Below the pieces are notes generated by a model, which saw nothing but the letters and a program-made list of their open reading frames with translations, did not search any database and was not told the DNA's origin. From an uncultured Lacinutrix sp. (GTDB lineage Bacteria; Bacteroidota; Bacteroidia; Flavobacteriales; Flavobacteriaceae), in assembly GCF_947500605.1 (NCBI RefSeq), contig NZ_CANMSJ010000003.1, positions 186,001-250,000 of the forward strand: a stretch of 64,000 nt of DNA, in the 5' to 3' direction. A program made the position numbers and the translations under genes. Within the stretch, counting starts at the first letter, position 1, and every line of letters begins with the position of its first letter. Shown here in pieces: positions 8,961-16,683 of the stretch.

Positions 8961-9059
8961 ATGAAAACAACAGAAAACAAACAATGTCCAAATTGTTGGG
9001 GATACCAAACATACGATGAGCAAAACGCAGAACAACAATTATGCGAATGTTCTAAGTAA
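8961..9059 (+). CDS. 32-residue Cys-rich peptide (CPNC...CEC)
   Basis: ATG at 8961 opens a 33-codon frame ending TAA at 9057-9059. The product is hydrophilic and acidic in its centre. It has four Cys residues, as CPNC (residues 9-12) and CEC (residues 28-30), a spacing suited to one zinc or a redox pair. An A-rich stretch with conserved promoter module B lies directly upstream, and an AhpD-like gene follows 66 bp downstream. No family is recognised. Support for it being a gene is the dedicated promoter, the Cys arrangement and the redox context. Confidence 0.6.
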   Translation: MKTTENKQCPNCWGYQTYDEQNAEQQLCECSK

Positions 9060-9125
9060 TAGAAAAAACAACAAACAAACATAAATAGTATTTCCGCGAA
9101 AGCGAAAAACATAAAAACAAAAACA

Positions 9126-9683
9126 ATGAGCACAAGAATAAAAACATTAGATCCAGAAACAACAACAGGAAAAGCAAAAGAGTTATTTAACGCAGTACAA
9201 AAGAAGTTAGGTTTTATACCAAACCTTATTAAAGTATTTGGTAATTCTCCAGCAACATTACAAACGTATTTAAGTTTAGGAGAATTAACAGCAAGCGGAG
9301 AATTTACAAACAAATACCGTGAGCAATTAGCATTAGCAATTGCCGAAACAAACTCATGTAACTACTGTTTATCTGCGCACACAGCTATTGGTAAAATGAA
9401 TGGCTTAACAGAAGAGCAAACAGAACAAAGCCGTAAAGGTTTTGCAAACGACGACAAAGCACAAGCAGGATTACAATTTGCACAGGCTGTAACCTTAAAT
9501 CGCGGACAAGTATCTACAGAAGCAATTAGCGAAGTAAAAGCTGCCGGTTTTAACGATGGTGAAATATTAGAAATTGTACTTAATGTAGTGTCTAACACAT
9601 TAACAAACTATGTAAACCATATTGCAGAAACAGAAGTGGATTTCCCATCTGTAGAAGCAGGAAAGTTTGCAGGAGCACAATAA
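9126..9683 (+). CDS. Carboxymuconolactone decarboxylase / AhpD-like protein
   Basis: This 185-residue all-helical protein carries the AhpD-type motif NSCNYCLSAH (Cys78, Cys81, His85), the redox-active CxxC with the proton-relay His of alkylhydroperoxidase D. It belongs to the peroxidase-related branch of the CMD family. It probably reduces peroxides or peroxiredoxin-like partners using thiol donors such as the thioredoxin upstream; that pairing is inference. It is cytoplasmic. A second CMD-family gene lies at 15375-15923. Confidence 0.88.
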   Translation: MSTRIKTLDPETTTGKAKELFNAVQKKLGFIPNLIKVFGNSPATLQTYLSLGELTASGEFTNKYREQLALAIAETNSCNYCLSAHTAIGKMNGLTEEQTEQSRKGFANDDKAQAGLQFAQAVTLNRGQVSTEAISEVKAAGFNDGEILEIVLNVVSNTLTNYVNHIAETEVDFPSVEAGKFAGAQ

Positions 9684-9689
9684 TAACGT

Positions 9690-9761
9690 GTCATTTCGAG
9701 TGGTTTTTGAAGCATGAAAAAAGCGTATCGAGAAACTCTTGATATTTTGCGAAATCTCAAC
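9690..9761. repeat. Short interspersed palindrome-type repeat
   Basis: The stretch begins GTCATTTCGAG and continues through ATCGAGAAAC to GAAATCTCAAC, with TTTTT/AAAAA complementarity in between. It resembles a GTCATTTCGAG...TCGAGAAATC repeat that I recall from flavobacterial intergenic regions. It lies between the AhpD-like gene and the cupredoxin-like gene. The assignment comes from memory and needs a genome-wide match. Confidence 0.4.
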
Positions 9762-9816
9762 TCAAACAAACAAAATAGAATTAAACAATAACAAATAAAT
9801 TAAAACAAATCACATT

Positions 9817-10197
9817 ATGAAAAATTTAGTATTAGCAGTATTTTTAGTAGCCTTCACATTTGTATCTGGAGCACAAGACAAAATGAGTAAAGCAGTAAAA
9901 ACAATCTCATTAGAGCAAACAGCTGGAGAGTTTACACAAAAAGCATTAACAGTATCTGAAGGTACTTACGTGTTTAATGTAACAAACACAAATGCAGCAC
10001 CAGAGGTAGGTTTAGTATTAATTGAAGCTGGTAAAGATGGAGCAGATGCTAAAAACCATATTGCAGACGCTTATGTATCTCAAATGGTAAAGCATGGTAA
10101 AACAGAATCTTCAAAAGAAGTAACACTTACAAAAGGAACATACACATATTTCTGTCCTTTTAACAAAACACCACAGTATACTTTAGTAGTAGAGTAG
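9817..10197 (+). CDS. Secreted cupredoxin-like protein
   Basis: This 126-residue protein has a signal peptide ending near FVSGAQ. The mature part is beta-rich, with a late YFCPFNKTPQYTLVVE strand that looks like the Cys-containing loop of plastocyanin-like domains. A full type 1 copper set (His, Cys, His, Met) is not evident: the Cys is followed by P-x-N instead of a nearby His. It is therefore either a degenerate cupredoxin or a Cys-only variant. It acts in the periplasm. A strong terminator follows 22 bp after the stop. Confidence 0.65.
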   Translation: MKNLVLAVFLVAFTFVSGAQDKMSKAVKTISLEQTAGEFTQKALTVSEGTYVFNVTNTNAAPEVGLVLIEAGKDGADAKNHIADAYVSQMVKHGKTESSKEVTLTKGTYTYFCPFNKTPQYTLVVE

Positions 10198-10218
10198 TTA
10201 ATTATTTAGTTTTTAAGT

Positions 10219-10251
10219 AAAAAAGCGAGCCTTATATAAGGCTCGCTTTTT
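10219..10251. terminator. Bidirectional rho-independent terminator
   Basis: A near-perfect palindrome has arms AAGCGAGCCTTA and TAAGGCTCGCTT around a short ATAT loop, with A runs before and T runs after. It can end transcription from both sides. The GCGAG/CTCGC core recurs in the terminators at 26714 and 27311. Confidence 0.9.
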
Positions 10252-10272
10252 GTTTGTTTTGTTTATCGGTTT

Positions 10273-10380
10273 CGTGTATGAAAAGTGAGGATTTTCGGAA
10301 CGAAAATCGGAAGAAAGCAAACACGTACTTTCCTTTTGGTTAAGCACTAAAAGAAGCATTTTTTATAGACAGTGTTGCAA
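10273..10380. repeat. Structured boundary of the accessory gene at 10388
   Basis: This contains the hairpin GATTTTCG-GAA-CGAAAATC (10290-10308), then CACGTACTTTCC and a GTTAAGCACTAAA tract, ending near TAGACAGTGTTGCAAT. I recall similar sequence flanking unrelated accessory genes in flavobacteria. Paired with the site at 10852-10884, it would delimit the membrane-protein gene in between. Confidence 0.4.
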
Positions 10381-10387
10381 TATTTTT

Positions 10388-10786
10388 TTATTTCTTATTT
10401 TCTGTTTTAGTTGGATTTGTTCTAAAGACATAGGCAAAAAGTATCGTAAAAATCACATAGATTACTGTGAGTGAAATAATAATTTCTGAATGCGTTTGGA
10501 TATTAGAAACAACTTTAACTAATGCAATTGCTCCAACTCCAAAATGCATTAGATTTCCAATAACAATGGGTCTATTATAAATTCCTCCAATTAGCGTTCC
10601 TTTTGCCATCCCATTTAAAATTCCAAAACCCAAGTATAATGCACTCAATATTTTCACAAAGAGTATTGTAATAATATTTGATTCAACATTTAGATAATCC
10701 ACTATTTCATATGGTAAAAAAGAAAGAAGGATTCCAATAATAGCCAAGAATAAGGCACTTGAAGTCATTAATACTTTTGTGTTCAT
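10388..10786 (-). CDS. Small integral membrane protein
   Basis: This 132-residue protein has about four hydrophobic helices (roughly 5-25, 40-60, 70-90 and 100-122) and a short charged C-terminus. No family is recognised. It stands alone, facing opposite to its left neighbour, with a structured boundary on its downstream side and hairpin site S1 on its upstream side, so it could be a single-gene cassette. Function is unknown. Confidence 0.7.
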   Translation of the reverse strand: MNTKVLMTSSALFLAIIGILLSFLPYEIVDYLNVESNIITILFVKILSALYLGFGILNGMAKGTLIGGIYNRPIVIGNLMHFGVGAIALVKVVSNIQTHSEIIISLTVIYVIFTILFAYVFRTNPTKTENKK

Positions 10787-10851
10787 TTTTTTTGATTTAG
10801 TGATAATGACTAGTTAGTAGTCTGAAATTAAATATTGTTACAAATTATTGC

Positions 10852-10884
10852 CAATGTTTTTTATCACACGATAAACGAAGTTAG
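10852..10884. repeat. Cassette-like hairpin site S1
   Basis: It begins CAATGTTTT and ends AAACGAAGTTAG, with the inner hairpin TTTATC-ACAC-GATAAA (10860-10875). It shares both flanks with S2 (25811-25842) and S3 (26646-26678). In S2 the stem has changed to TTTATT/GGTAAA but still pairs. Confidence 0.5.
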
Positions 10885-10944
10885 CGGTTTTTTTGACAAA
10901 GTCAAGGCGAGTTTTTTAATAATTAAACTGCTAAAGCAATAACT

Positions 10945-11589
10945 TTATTCAGTAATTAATTCTGAAAGTACTTGCTTAAAAGTATCTACAGGTTGTGCAC
11001 CAGTTACTGCACTTTTTCTATTAAAAACAATAGTTGGTACAGAGTTTACACCTAAACTTTTCCAATAGTTTTGTTTACTTCTTACTTCTTTTTGTGCTTC
11101 TTCGTTATCTAACTTAGTTAAACCTTCTTCAGCATTTAAACCAACAGTTTCTAAAGCTTCTTTTAAAATGTCTCTTTTAGAAACATCTTTACGATCACTA
11201 AAAAATGCTTTTGTTAAAGTCATTTTTAATTCGGTTTGCTTATCGAATGCTTTAGCATAGTCTAATAAAATATGAGCTTCAAAAGTATTTACCATACGCA
11301 TCTCATCAAAATAATCGAAGGTAAAACCAAGCTCTTCTCCAGCTTCGGTCATGTGTTGTTTAGATTCCTTTTGCTGCTCTGGAGTAGATCCATATTTTTC
11401 TGTAATATGCTCGTCTACATTCTGTCCTTCGGCAGGCATGTTTGGATTTAATTCAAACGGTTGCCATTCTATTTCTACTTGATCTTGAACACCAAGTTCT
11501 TGTATTGCTTTTTCTAAACGCTTATATCCAATGGTACACCATGGGCAAACAACATCTGAAACGATATCTATTTTTAATTTTTCTTTCAT
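10945..11589 (-). CDS. DsbA-family oxidoreductase, FrnE-like (copy 1)
   Basis: This 214-residue cytoplasmic protein has the thioredoxin-fold CxxC as CPWC (Cys15, Cys18) within DVVCPWCTIGYKRLEKAI and the cis-Pro loop SVPTIVFN near the end. That places it in the FrnE/DsbA-like group implicated in oxidative and metal stress. It is closely similar to the 218-residue protein at 13568-14224, so the pair is a local duplication. It lies 8 bp behind the HAD gene and is probably co-transcribed with it. Confidence 0.9.
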   Translation of the reverse strand: MKEKLKIDIVSDVVCPWCTIGYKRLEKAIQELGVQDQVEIEWQPFELNPNMPAEGQNVDEHITEKYGSTPEQQKESKQHMTEAGEELGFTFDYFDEMRMVNTFEAHILLDYAKAFDKQTELKMTLTKAFFSDRKDVSKRDILKEALETVGLNAEEGLTKLDNEEAQKEVRSKQNYWKSLGVNSVPTIVFNRKSAVTGAQPVDTFKQVLSELITE

Positions 11590-11597
11590 TTTACAAT

Positions 11598-12281
11598 TTA
11601 TTTATAGGTAACAAGAATATCTGCTACTTTTTTTAAGTCTGATTCTTCAATTTCTGTTTTTGGCGCTAATGGAAATATTTGTTGTCCAGGTCTGCTTACA
11701 AAAGCAGCTCTCCAGCCAGCCCAAAGCGCACCAGCAACATCCCAGCCGTGTGCTGCAATTAGCATACACTCTTCTGGTTTTGCGTTCATTTTATGGGCTG
11801 CCCAATTATAAACATCGGTAAAAGGTTTAAATTTACCAACAGATTCAATACTTAATAGCTCATCAAAATAAGTTGTTAAACCAACGTTTTTAAATTTGTT
11901 TTTTAAGCTTTCTTTATTAGAATTAGTTAGTGCTACCAAAGTATATCCTTCTTTTTTAAGTAATGTTAAAGCATCTTTAATTTCTGGATGTGGTGGTAAA
12001 TTTTGCATGGCATTAACTATAATATCTCGCGCCTTATCCTCGGCAATTGTAATTCCATTATTTGCAGCAACCATTTGTAAAGCAGCAGCACCAACATGGC
12101 CAAATGTTTTGTACTGTCCGCTTGCAGAAACCACTAACGAGTATTGCAACATAGTTGTGAACCACAAGGATAACAAATCGTCTTTTCCGCCTAAAGCGTC
12201 ACCAACTTGCTTTTTCATTATAGTTAAATCTAATAACGTTTCGTTTACATCGAAGAATAGTACTTTAGGTTTGATTTTCAT
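11598..12281 (-). CDS. HAD-type hydrolase, haloacid dehalogenase type II
   Basis: This 227-residue protein has the HAD nucleophile motif FFDVNETLLDL (Asp11), motif II ALTNSN, the Lys of motif III in KFKP, and a C-terminal AAHGWDVAGALWAGWRAAFVSRPG block typical of haloacid dehalogenase type II proteins. Such enzymes hydrolyse 2-haloacids or phosphate esters; the substrate here is uncertain. It precedes frnE copy 1 in a two-gene unit, and a terminator upstream (12312-12342) separates it from the MRJP-like gene. Confidence 0.87.
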   Translation of the reverse strand: MKIKPKVLFFDVNETLLDLTIMKKQVGDALGGKDDLLSLWFTTMLQYSLVVSASGQYKTFGHVGAAALQMVAANNGITIAEDKARDIIVNAMQNLPPHPEIKDALTLLKKEGYTLVALTNSNKESLKNKFKNVGLTTYFDELLSIESVGKFKPFTDVYNWAAHKMNAKPEECMLIAAHGWDVAGALWAGWRAAFVSRPGQQIFPLAPKTEIEESDLKKVADILVTYK

Positions 12282-12311
12282 TTTATGAAGATATGTAATG
12301 TTTATAATTAA

Positions 12312-12342
12312 AAAAACAGACTGATAAAATCAATCTGTTTTT
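12312..12342 (-). terminator. Rho-independent terminator after the MRJP-like gene
   Basis: AAAAACAGA and TCTGTTTTT form a stem with A and T runs on both sides. It lies in the gap between the MRJP-like stop (12408) and the HAD start (12281), so these genes are likely separate units. Confidence 0.75.
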
Positions 12343-12407
12343 TTTCTCGAAATTTCGAAATTTGATTTATAATATTTTAGTTCATTTGCTTCATGAAGCA
12401 TTAAAAA

Positions 12408-13484
12408 CTAATTTGCTAATGCAATTTTATTCACGGTGAACTCCATGTTAGAAATATCTGCTGTTACCTCATTAATTCTAGAGTTAGTAAAATATAAATA
12501 ACCGTTGTATATGCTAAAGGTGTCTGCCCATTTTATGCCATCACCTTCAATTAAAGTGTGTATGTTACCATCTGGTTTGCGACACATAATTTTATTGTGT
12601 TCTAAATCTGCAAAATATAAGTTTCCGTTTTCGTCAAAAATCATTCCGTCGGGTGCAGACGTTTTAGCTTCAAAAGTTACAGCTTTTTCAATCTCTTTTT
12701 CATCTTCTAAAGTCAGTGCTTTTGTTGGTATACTAAATAAACTATAGCCTGAAAGGGCATGGTAGTATAGTTTGTTATTCTTGGTATCTAAGGCAATTCC
12801 ATCCGAATTTACAGAATTCGTCCATGTTTTATTCTCAAAAGTTAAAAAATCGACTTCTGCTGCTGTAGAAGAATGGTTGTCTAAAACTCTTGTAAACTTT
12901 TCAGTTTTTAAATCTAAAATTACTAATCCAGAATTACCAGAATCTGTAAAGTAGATTTTGTTGTTCTTTTTATCAAGACGTAAATCGTTGATATAAGAAT
13001 TAGGGTGATAAGCATCTTCATTTAAAATATAGGTATGCTCTAGTTCTTTTGTATTTATATTAAAAACAAAAATTCTAGGTGCATCTAAAACTTCTTGAAA
13101 AAGTGCGCTTCTAGTATCTAAAACATAGATAAGTTGGTTGTAAACAACAACAGACTGTACACCAACAAATTTATTGGCTTCTATTTTGTTTCCTATTTCC
13201 CAAGAGTTCCAATCTTCATTTGGAAAAGCAGTGTTTGTATTATTTGTTATTTCTGCTACAGAATTCTTAACGCCTTTTCTCCATCTTGGGAAATTTATAA
13301 AAATACGACCTTCATTACTCACCGAGACTCCAGTGACTTGTTGTCCTTTAAAAGCATTTATTTGAGTGACTTTTGGAGTTTCTGTTTGTACCGTAACAGG
13401 TGTAGTTACCACTTTATTTTCTGTTTTTTCTTTACAAGAAATAAATAAAATAGAAAGGATAATGATGTAACTAAAATTTTTCAT
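12408..13484 (-). CDS. Major royal jelly protein-like propeller lipoprotein
   Basis: This 358-residue protein has a lipoprotein signal (LFISC, Cys17) and a propeller domain with the MRJP/yellow-family features GRIFINFPRWRKG, LDTRS, DLRLDKKNNKIYFTDSG, SDGIALD and ADLEHNKI. Bacterial members are secreted or periplasmic. Relatives include L-dopachrome tautomerase-related proteins, but a catalytic activity cannot be claimed. It sits between the two frnE copies; the shared strand suggests membership of the TetR-linked stress cluster. Confidence 0.88.
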   Translation of the reverse strand: MKNFSYIIILSILFISCKEKTENKVVTTPVTVQTETPKVTQINAFKGQQVTGVSVSNEGRIFINFPRWRKGVKNSVAEITNNTNTAFPNEDWNSWEIGNKIEANKFVGVQSVVVYNQLIYVLDTRSALFQEVLDAPRIFVFNINTKELEHTYILNEDAYHPNSYINDLRLDKKNNKIYFTDSGNSGLVILDLKTEKFTRVLDNHSSTAAEVDFLTFENKTWTNSVNSDGIALDTKNNKLYYHALSGYSLFSIPTKALTLEDEKEIEKAVTFEAKTSAPDGMIFDENGNLYFADLEHNKIMCRKPDGNIHTLIEGDGIKWADTFSIYNGYLYFTNSRINEVTADISNMEFTVNKIALAN

Positions 13485-13567
13485 TGCTATGTTTTTCTTA
13501 ATAAAAATACATTAGTTTAATTTACGTAAAGCAGATAATATTTCTAAAGGTTCAGCACGTGCTGTAA

Positions 13568-14224
13568 TTAAACCGATTGTTGTTCTTTAATTAATTCATT
13601 TAAAACTTGCTTAAAAGTATCTACAGGTTGCGCTCCTGTTACAGCGCTTTTACGATTAAAAACAATAGTTGGAACAGAGTTTACACCCATATTTTTCCAA
13701 TAGTCTTGTTTGGTTCTTACTTCTAAGCGTGCATCTTCACTATCTAATTTGGCTAAGGCTTCGTCCGCATTTAAACCAACACTTAAAAGAGTTTCTTTTA
13801 AAATATCTTTTTTAGATACATCCTTTCTATCGCTAAAAAATGCTTTAGTCAAAGCCATTTTTAATTCGGTTTGCTTTCCGAAATCTTTAGCATATTCTAA
13901 TAAAACGTGTGCATCAAAAGTGTTTACCATGCGCATGTCATCAAAATAATCGAATTTAAAACCTAATTCCTCACCAGCTTCCGTCATCATTTGCTTCGAT
14001 TCATTTTGTTGTTCTGTAGTAGAACCGTATTTTTCGGTAATATGCTCGTTTACATTTTGACCTTCAGCAGGCATATTTGGATTTAATTCAAACGGTTGCC
14101 ATTCTAAATCAATTTGATCTTCAATACCAAGTTCTTGGATTGCTTTTTCTAAACGTTTGTATCCAATAGTACACCAAGGACATACAACATCTGAAACAAT
14201 ATCTATTTTTAATTTATTAGCCAT
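13568..14224 (-). CDS. DsbA-family oxidoreductase, FrnE-like (copy 2)
   Basis: This 218-residue protein carries CPWC (Cys15, Cys18) in the same DVVCPWCTIGYKRLEKAI context as copy 1, plus SVPTIVFNRKSAVTGAQPVDTFKQ near the end. The two copies match through almost their full length, with changes mainly in surface helices. It lies 51 bp behind the 223-residue protein and is likely in the TetR-controlled operon with the EthD and CMD genes. It probably handles protein or low-molecular-weight thiols during electrophile stress, by inference. Confidence 0.9.
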   Translation of the reverse strand: MANKLKIDIVSDVVCPWCTIGYKRLEKAIQELGIEDQIDLEWQPFELNPNMPAEGQNVNEHITEKYGSTTEQQNESKQMMTEAGEELGFKFDYFDDMRMVNTFDAHVLLEYAKDFGKQTELKMALTKAFFSDRKDVSKKDILKETLLSVGLNADEALAKLDSEDARLEVRTKQDYWKNMGVNSVPTIVFNRKSAVTGAQPVDTFKQVLNELIKEQQSV

Positions 14225-14275
14225 AACTTTATTTTTTAATTGAATTTTATATTGATTTCCATAACGCTAATCCAC

Positions 14276-14947
14276 TTATTTACTGATTAGATTAGTGTTT
14301 AGAAAGTTGTTTTCTTTTTGTTGATCTTCTGTAATTGTATCTGTGGACACAAGATTTAAAACCATAGAATTAACGATTCTACTTTTGCTTAAATCCTCTT
14401 TCATAATTAAAGCTTTATGAAATAGACCTAACGTATCTGCATTAGTTTTTGGGCTACTATTGTTAATTATAACAATAGAATAATGATTGTTATCTACAGA
14501 TTTTATTTTTGAAATGAAAGGTTTTAATACGTCCTCGTCACCATTATAAACAGGTGTAAATTTATTAAAATAATCTTCAGGTGTCTTATATGCTTTATTA
14601 GCGTAGGCATGATAATCTGCCAAGTGCAATTCACTTTTAATATCACTAGGTTCGTAACCCAGCATTAATATAGATTGCTCTGTAGCATTGTCTACGTGAA
14701 AAGGAGTATTTACTTGTTGGTCAAAACGTACAAGCCAATGATAACTTAGTTTTTTGTTGAATTTTGAAATACTAAGTTTTGATAATTCTTTTTTTAGATC
14801 TATCATAATAGACCTAAATTGATATGGTGTTATTTCTTTTTTGTTGAAAACCAAATGCATAAAGCCAAGAGCCTCAGTAGTAGTTCTAAAAACTGTTGGG
14901 AAGCTCTTTTCTGCTATATGTGTTATAGTTTCCTCTTTAATTCTCAT
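14276..14947 (-). CDS. Hypothetical protein with H-x-D motif
   Basis: This 223-residue soluble protein is not recognised. It contains FHVDNATEQS (His84, Asp86), a later FHKA His and a SKSRIVNSMVL Arg. This order (H-x-D, H, R) is what Fe(II)/2-oxoglutarate oxygenases use, but spacing and fold are not verified. It starts 24 bp after the EthD stop, within the cluster led by the CMD-family gene. A role in detoxification is inferred from context only. Confidence 0.6.
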   Translation of the reverse strand: MRIKEETITHIAEKSFPTVFRTTTEALGFMHLVFNKKEITPYQFRSIMIDLKKELSKLSISKFNKKLSYHWLVRFDQQVNTPFHVDNATEQSILMLGYEPSDIKSELHLADYHAYANKAYKTPEDYFNKFTPVYNGDEDVLKPFISKIKSVDNNHYSIVIINNSSPKTNADTLGLFHKALIMKEDLSKSRIVNSMVLNLVSTDTITEDQQKENNFLNTNLISK

Positions 14948-14971
14948 TAAAACACCGTTTATGTTTCTGTT

Positions 14972-15286
14972 TTAAAAAGTAATCAATTCACTAATTTGAA
15001 GTACGCCTTGTACGGTACTGTAGTTTTCTACATCTGCAGCAAAGGTTTCGGCATGAGGTCCAAAAGACTCTTGAAAAGCGGCTACGCTATCAAATTTTAA
15101 ATGTGCAATGGCTACGTAAGGTGCAGACTCTCCCGGAGCTCTGCTAGCCAATCCTAAATCTAATTCTAAACCTTTTAAAGCACTACCAAGCGCATCAATA
15201 ATCATTGGTAAATGTTTTGTTTTATAATAGTCTGCATCAAACTGTACATCTTTACTGTTTGGATACATTACGGATACTTTTATCAT
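14972..15286 (-). CDS. EthD-family protein
   Basis: This 104-residue protein begins MIKVSVMYPN, followed by DYYKTKHLPMI and a late YVAIAHLKFDSVAAFQESF, the recognisable pattern of the EthD dimeric alpha-beta barrel family. Members sit in degradation or detoxification operons and their activity is often unknown. It lies between the CMD-family gene and the H-x-D protein. A strong hairpin at 15312-15340 separates it from the CMD gene. Confidence 0.9.
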   Translation of the reverse strand: MIKVSVMYPNSKDVQFDADYYKTKHLPMIIDALGSALKGLELDLGLASRAPGESAPYVAIAHLKFDSVAAFQESFGPHAETFAADVENYSTVQGVLQISELITF

Positions 15287-15311
15287 AATTTATTTTTATT
15301 TGATAATTAAT

Positions 15312-15340
15312 AAACCTTCCTCGGAATAGGAGGAAGGTTT
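15312..15340 (-). promoter_or_regulatory. Strong intercistronic hairpin
   Basis: AAACCTTCCTC and GAGGAAGGTTT form an 11-bp stem with a 7-nt loop between the CMD and EthD genes. There is no T-run on the minus strand, so it is more likely a processing or stability element, or a leaky terminator that lowers expression of the downstream genes. Confidence 0.5.
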
Positions 15341-15374
15341 ACAGCTATTAATCTGTAGTTAAAGGGACTACATT

Positions 15375-15923
15375 TTATTTTTCCCAAGCAAAAGCTTGAA
15401 AAGGTGCATCTACAGGTGTATTTGCAATATGATTTGTGTAGTTACTAATTACTTTTTGAGATAAAGCTAAAATAATTTCTAGTACTTGTTGCTCACCGTA
15501 ACCAGCGCCATAAAAAGCAGTTAAATCTTCTTGAGAAACGTGACCACGATTACGAACTACAGTTAAAGTAAATGTACGTAAAGCTTCTAATTTAGAATCT
15601 TCAAGAGGTGTTTCGTTACGTAATGCTTCAGTAATAGCATCATCAACTTTCATCATTTTTGCAATTCCTGTATGTGCAGGTACGCAGTAATGACAGGCAT
15701 GTTCTACATTTATTGTTTGCCATACTACAGTTAACTCTTCAGCATTAAATGAAGTCTCTGTAAATAATTTATGTAATACTTGGTAAGCTTCTAATGTTTT
15801 TGGAGCTCCAGCTAATACACCGTGTAAACCAGGTACCATTCCAAATGCTTTTTGAGAATTCTCTAAAAGTGGTTTACTTTCTGCTGGTGCTGTTTCGATG
15901 TTGTGAACTTTTAATGTTGTCAT
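15375..15923 (-). CDS. Carboxymuconolactone decarboxylase family protein
   Basis: This 182-residue protein has the CMD/AhpD motif HACHYCVPAH (Cys77, Cys80, His84) and a VRNRGHVSQED segment shared with the paralogue at 9126-9683. It is predicted cytoplasmic and thiol-active. As first gene of a minus-strand cluster (CMD, EthD, H-x-D protein, FrnE copy 2), it has a perfect palindrome 39 bp upstream that matches the TetR site. It probably responds to the adjacent TetR protein. Confidence 0.87.
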   Translation of the reverse strand: MTTLKVHNIETAPAESKPLLENSQKAFGMVPGLHGVLAGAPKTLEAYQVLHKLFTETSFNAEELTVVWQTINVEHACHYCVPAHTGIAKMMKVDDAITEALRNETPLEDSKLEALRTFTLTVVRNRGHVSQEDLTAFYGAGYGEQQVLEIILALSQKVISNYTNHIANTPVDAPFQAFAWEK

Positions 15924-15961
15924 AATTTTTCTTTTTAATTTAATATTTATGTTAATTTTAT

Positions 15962-15977
15962 CTAAACGTTCGTTTAG
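15962..15977. promoter_or_regulatory. TetR operator O1
   Basis: CTAAACGTTCGTTTAG is a perfect palindrome of 7-bp arms with a 2-nt centre, in the gap between the TetR stop and the CMD start. A 13-of-16 match occurs at 16608-16623 upstream of tetR, which marks both as sites for the encoded repressor. Confidence 0.75.
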
Positions 15978-15997
15978 TTATTTTGTAAAAAAAAGGT

Positions 15998-16588
15998 TTA
16001 AATGTTTACAAAAGTCATTTCAATATAATCTTCAATTTCTTTAGGAGTGTTTACTCTAGCTGCGGCAGCTAAGCCATGCTTTGCTAATAATAAATAATTA
16101 GCTTGTTTTATTACTGTTGCTTCATCTCTAGTGCCATCCTTTTGTAATTTTTCTATAAATGATAGTTTAAGATTATCCATAAAAGTATTCATGTGTTCCC
16201 TTATTAATTCATCTTCATTGTCTGAAAACTCATTATAAGTGTTTGTTAATAAACAACCTTTCTCGCCATCTTTTTTGAAATTTGAACTTATAGAATCGTA
16301 AAAGAATTGTTTAATATCTTCAACACCATTATCGGCATTTTTAAACTTTTCAAAAATAAGATTTACTTTCTTTTTATAGTTTTTTAAGCTTTCAAGAAAT
16401 AAACCGTGTTTGTTACCAAAACTAGAATATATAGAGAACTTGTTAATGCCCATTTCTTTTTCAAGCATTTGCATAGATGTAGTTTCATAACCATTGCGCC
16501 AAAAAAGGTGCATTGCTTTTTCTACTACTTCATGTTCGTTATATTCTTTTTTTCTTGCCATCTTTCTTTCTGTAAAAACAGAACTCAT
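15998..16588 (-). CDS. TetR/AcrR-family regulator
   Basis: This protein is up to 196 residues. The helix-turn-helix reads FWRNGYETTSMQMLEKEMGINKFSIYSSFGNKHGLF near the N-terminus; the rest is the helical ligand and dimer domain with a conserved GCLLTNT segment. Two starts are possible: 16588, or 16561 giving MARKKEYN, which looks more like the family start and has a purine-rich stretch ahead. Operators flank the gene on both sides, so it likely represses itself and the CMD-led cluster and is released by a reactive small molecule. Confidence 0.92.
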   Translation of the reverse strand: MSSVFTERKMARKKEYNEHEVVEKAMHLFWRNGYETTSMQMLEKEMGINKFSIYSSFGNKHGLFLESLKNYKKKVNLIFEKFKNADNGVEDIKQFFYDSISSNFKKDGEKGCLLTNTYNEFSDNEDELIREHMNTFMDNLKLSFIEKLQKDGTRDEATVIKQANYLLLAKHGLAAAARVNTPKEIEDYIEMTFVNI

Positions 16589-16602
16589 TTCTAATTACAG
16601 GA

Positions 16603-16623
16603 CAAAACTAACCAATCGTTTAG
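16603..16623 (-). promoter_or_regulatory. tetR promoter with overlapping operator O2
   Basis: The minus strand has TAGTTTTG (16603-16610), an exact -7 element. The operator-like CTAACCAATCGTTTAG (16608-16623) overlaps it. Binding there would block RNA polymerase, consistent with autorepression. Confidence 0.65.
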
Positions 16624-16683
16624 ATATAAAAAATATTTTAACATTTATTTATATTTAAATCCTGAATTTTAGAAGAGTATATT

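Noticed and set aside
8813-9313. 166-residue minus-strand ORF across the Cys-peptide and AhpD-like genes
   Set aside because: It covers two promoter-backed plus-strand genes and the protein is low-complexity Phe/Val/Cys sequence, typical of an antisense shadow.
10852-10884. Classical integron attC site
   Set aside because: The GTTAG end does not fit the GTTRRRY core and no integron integrase is in the window; kept only as a cassette-like site.
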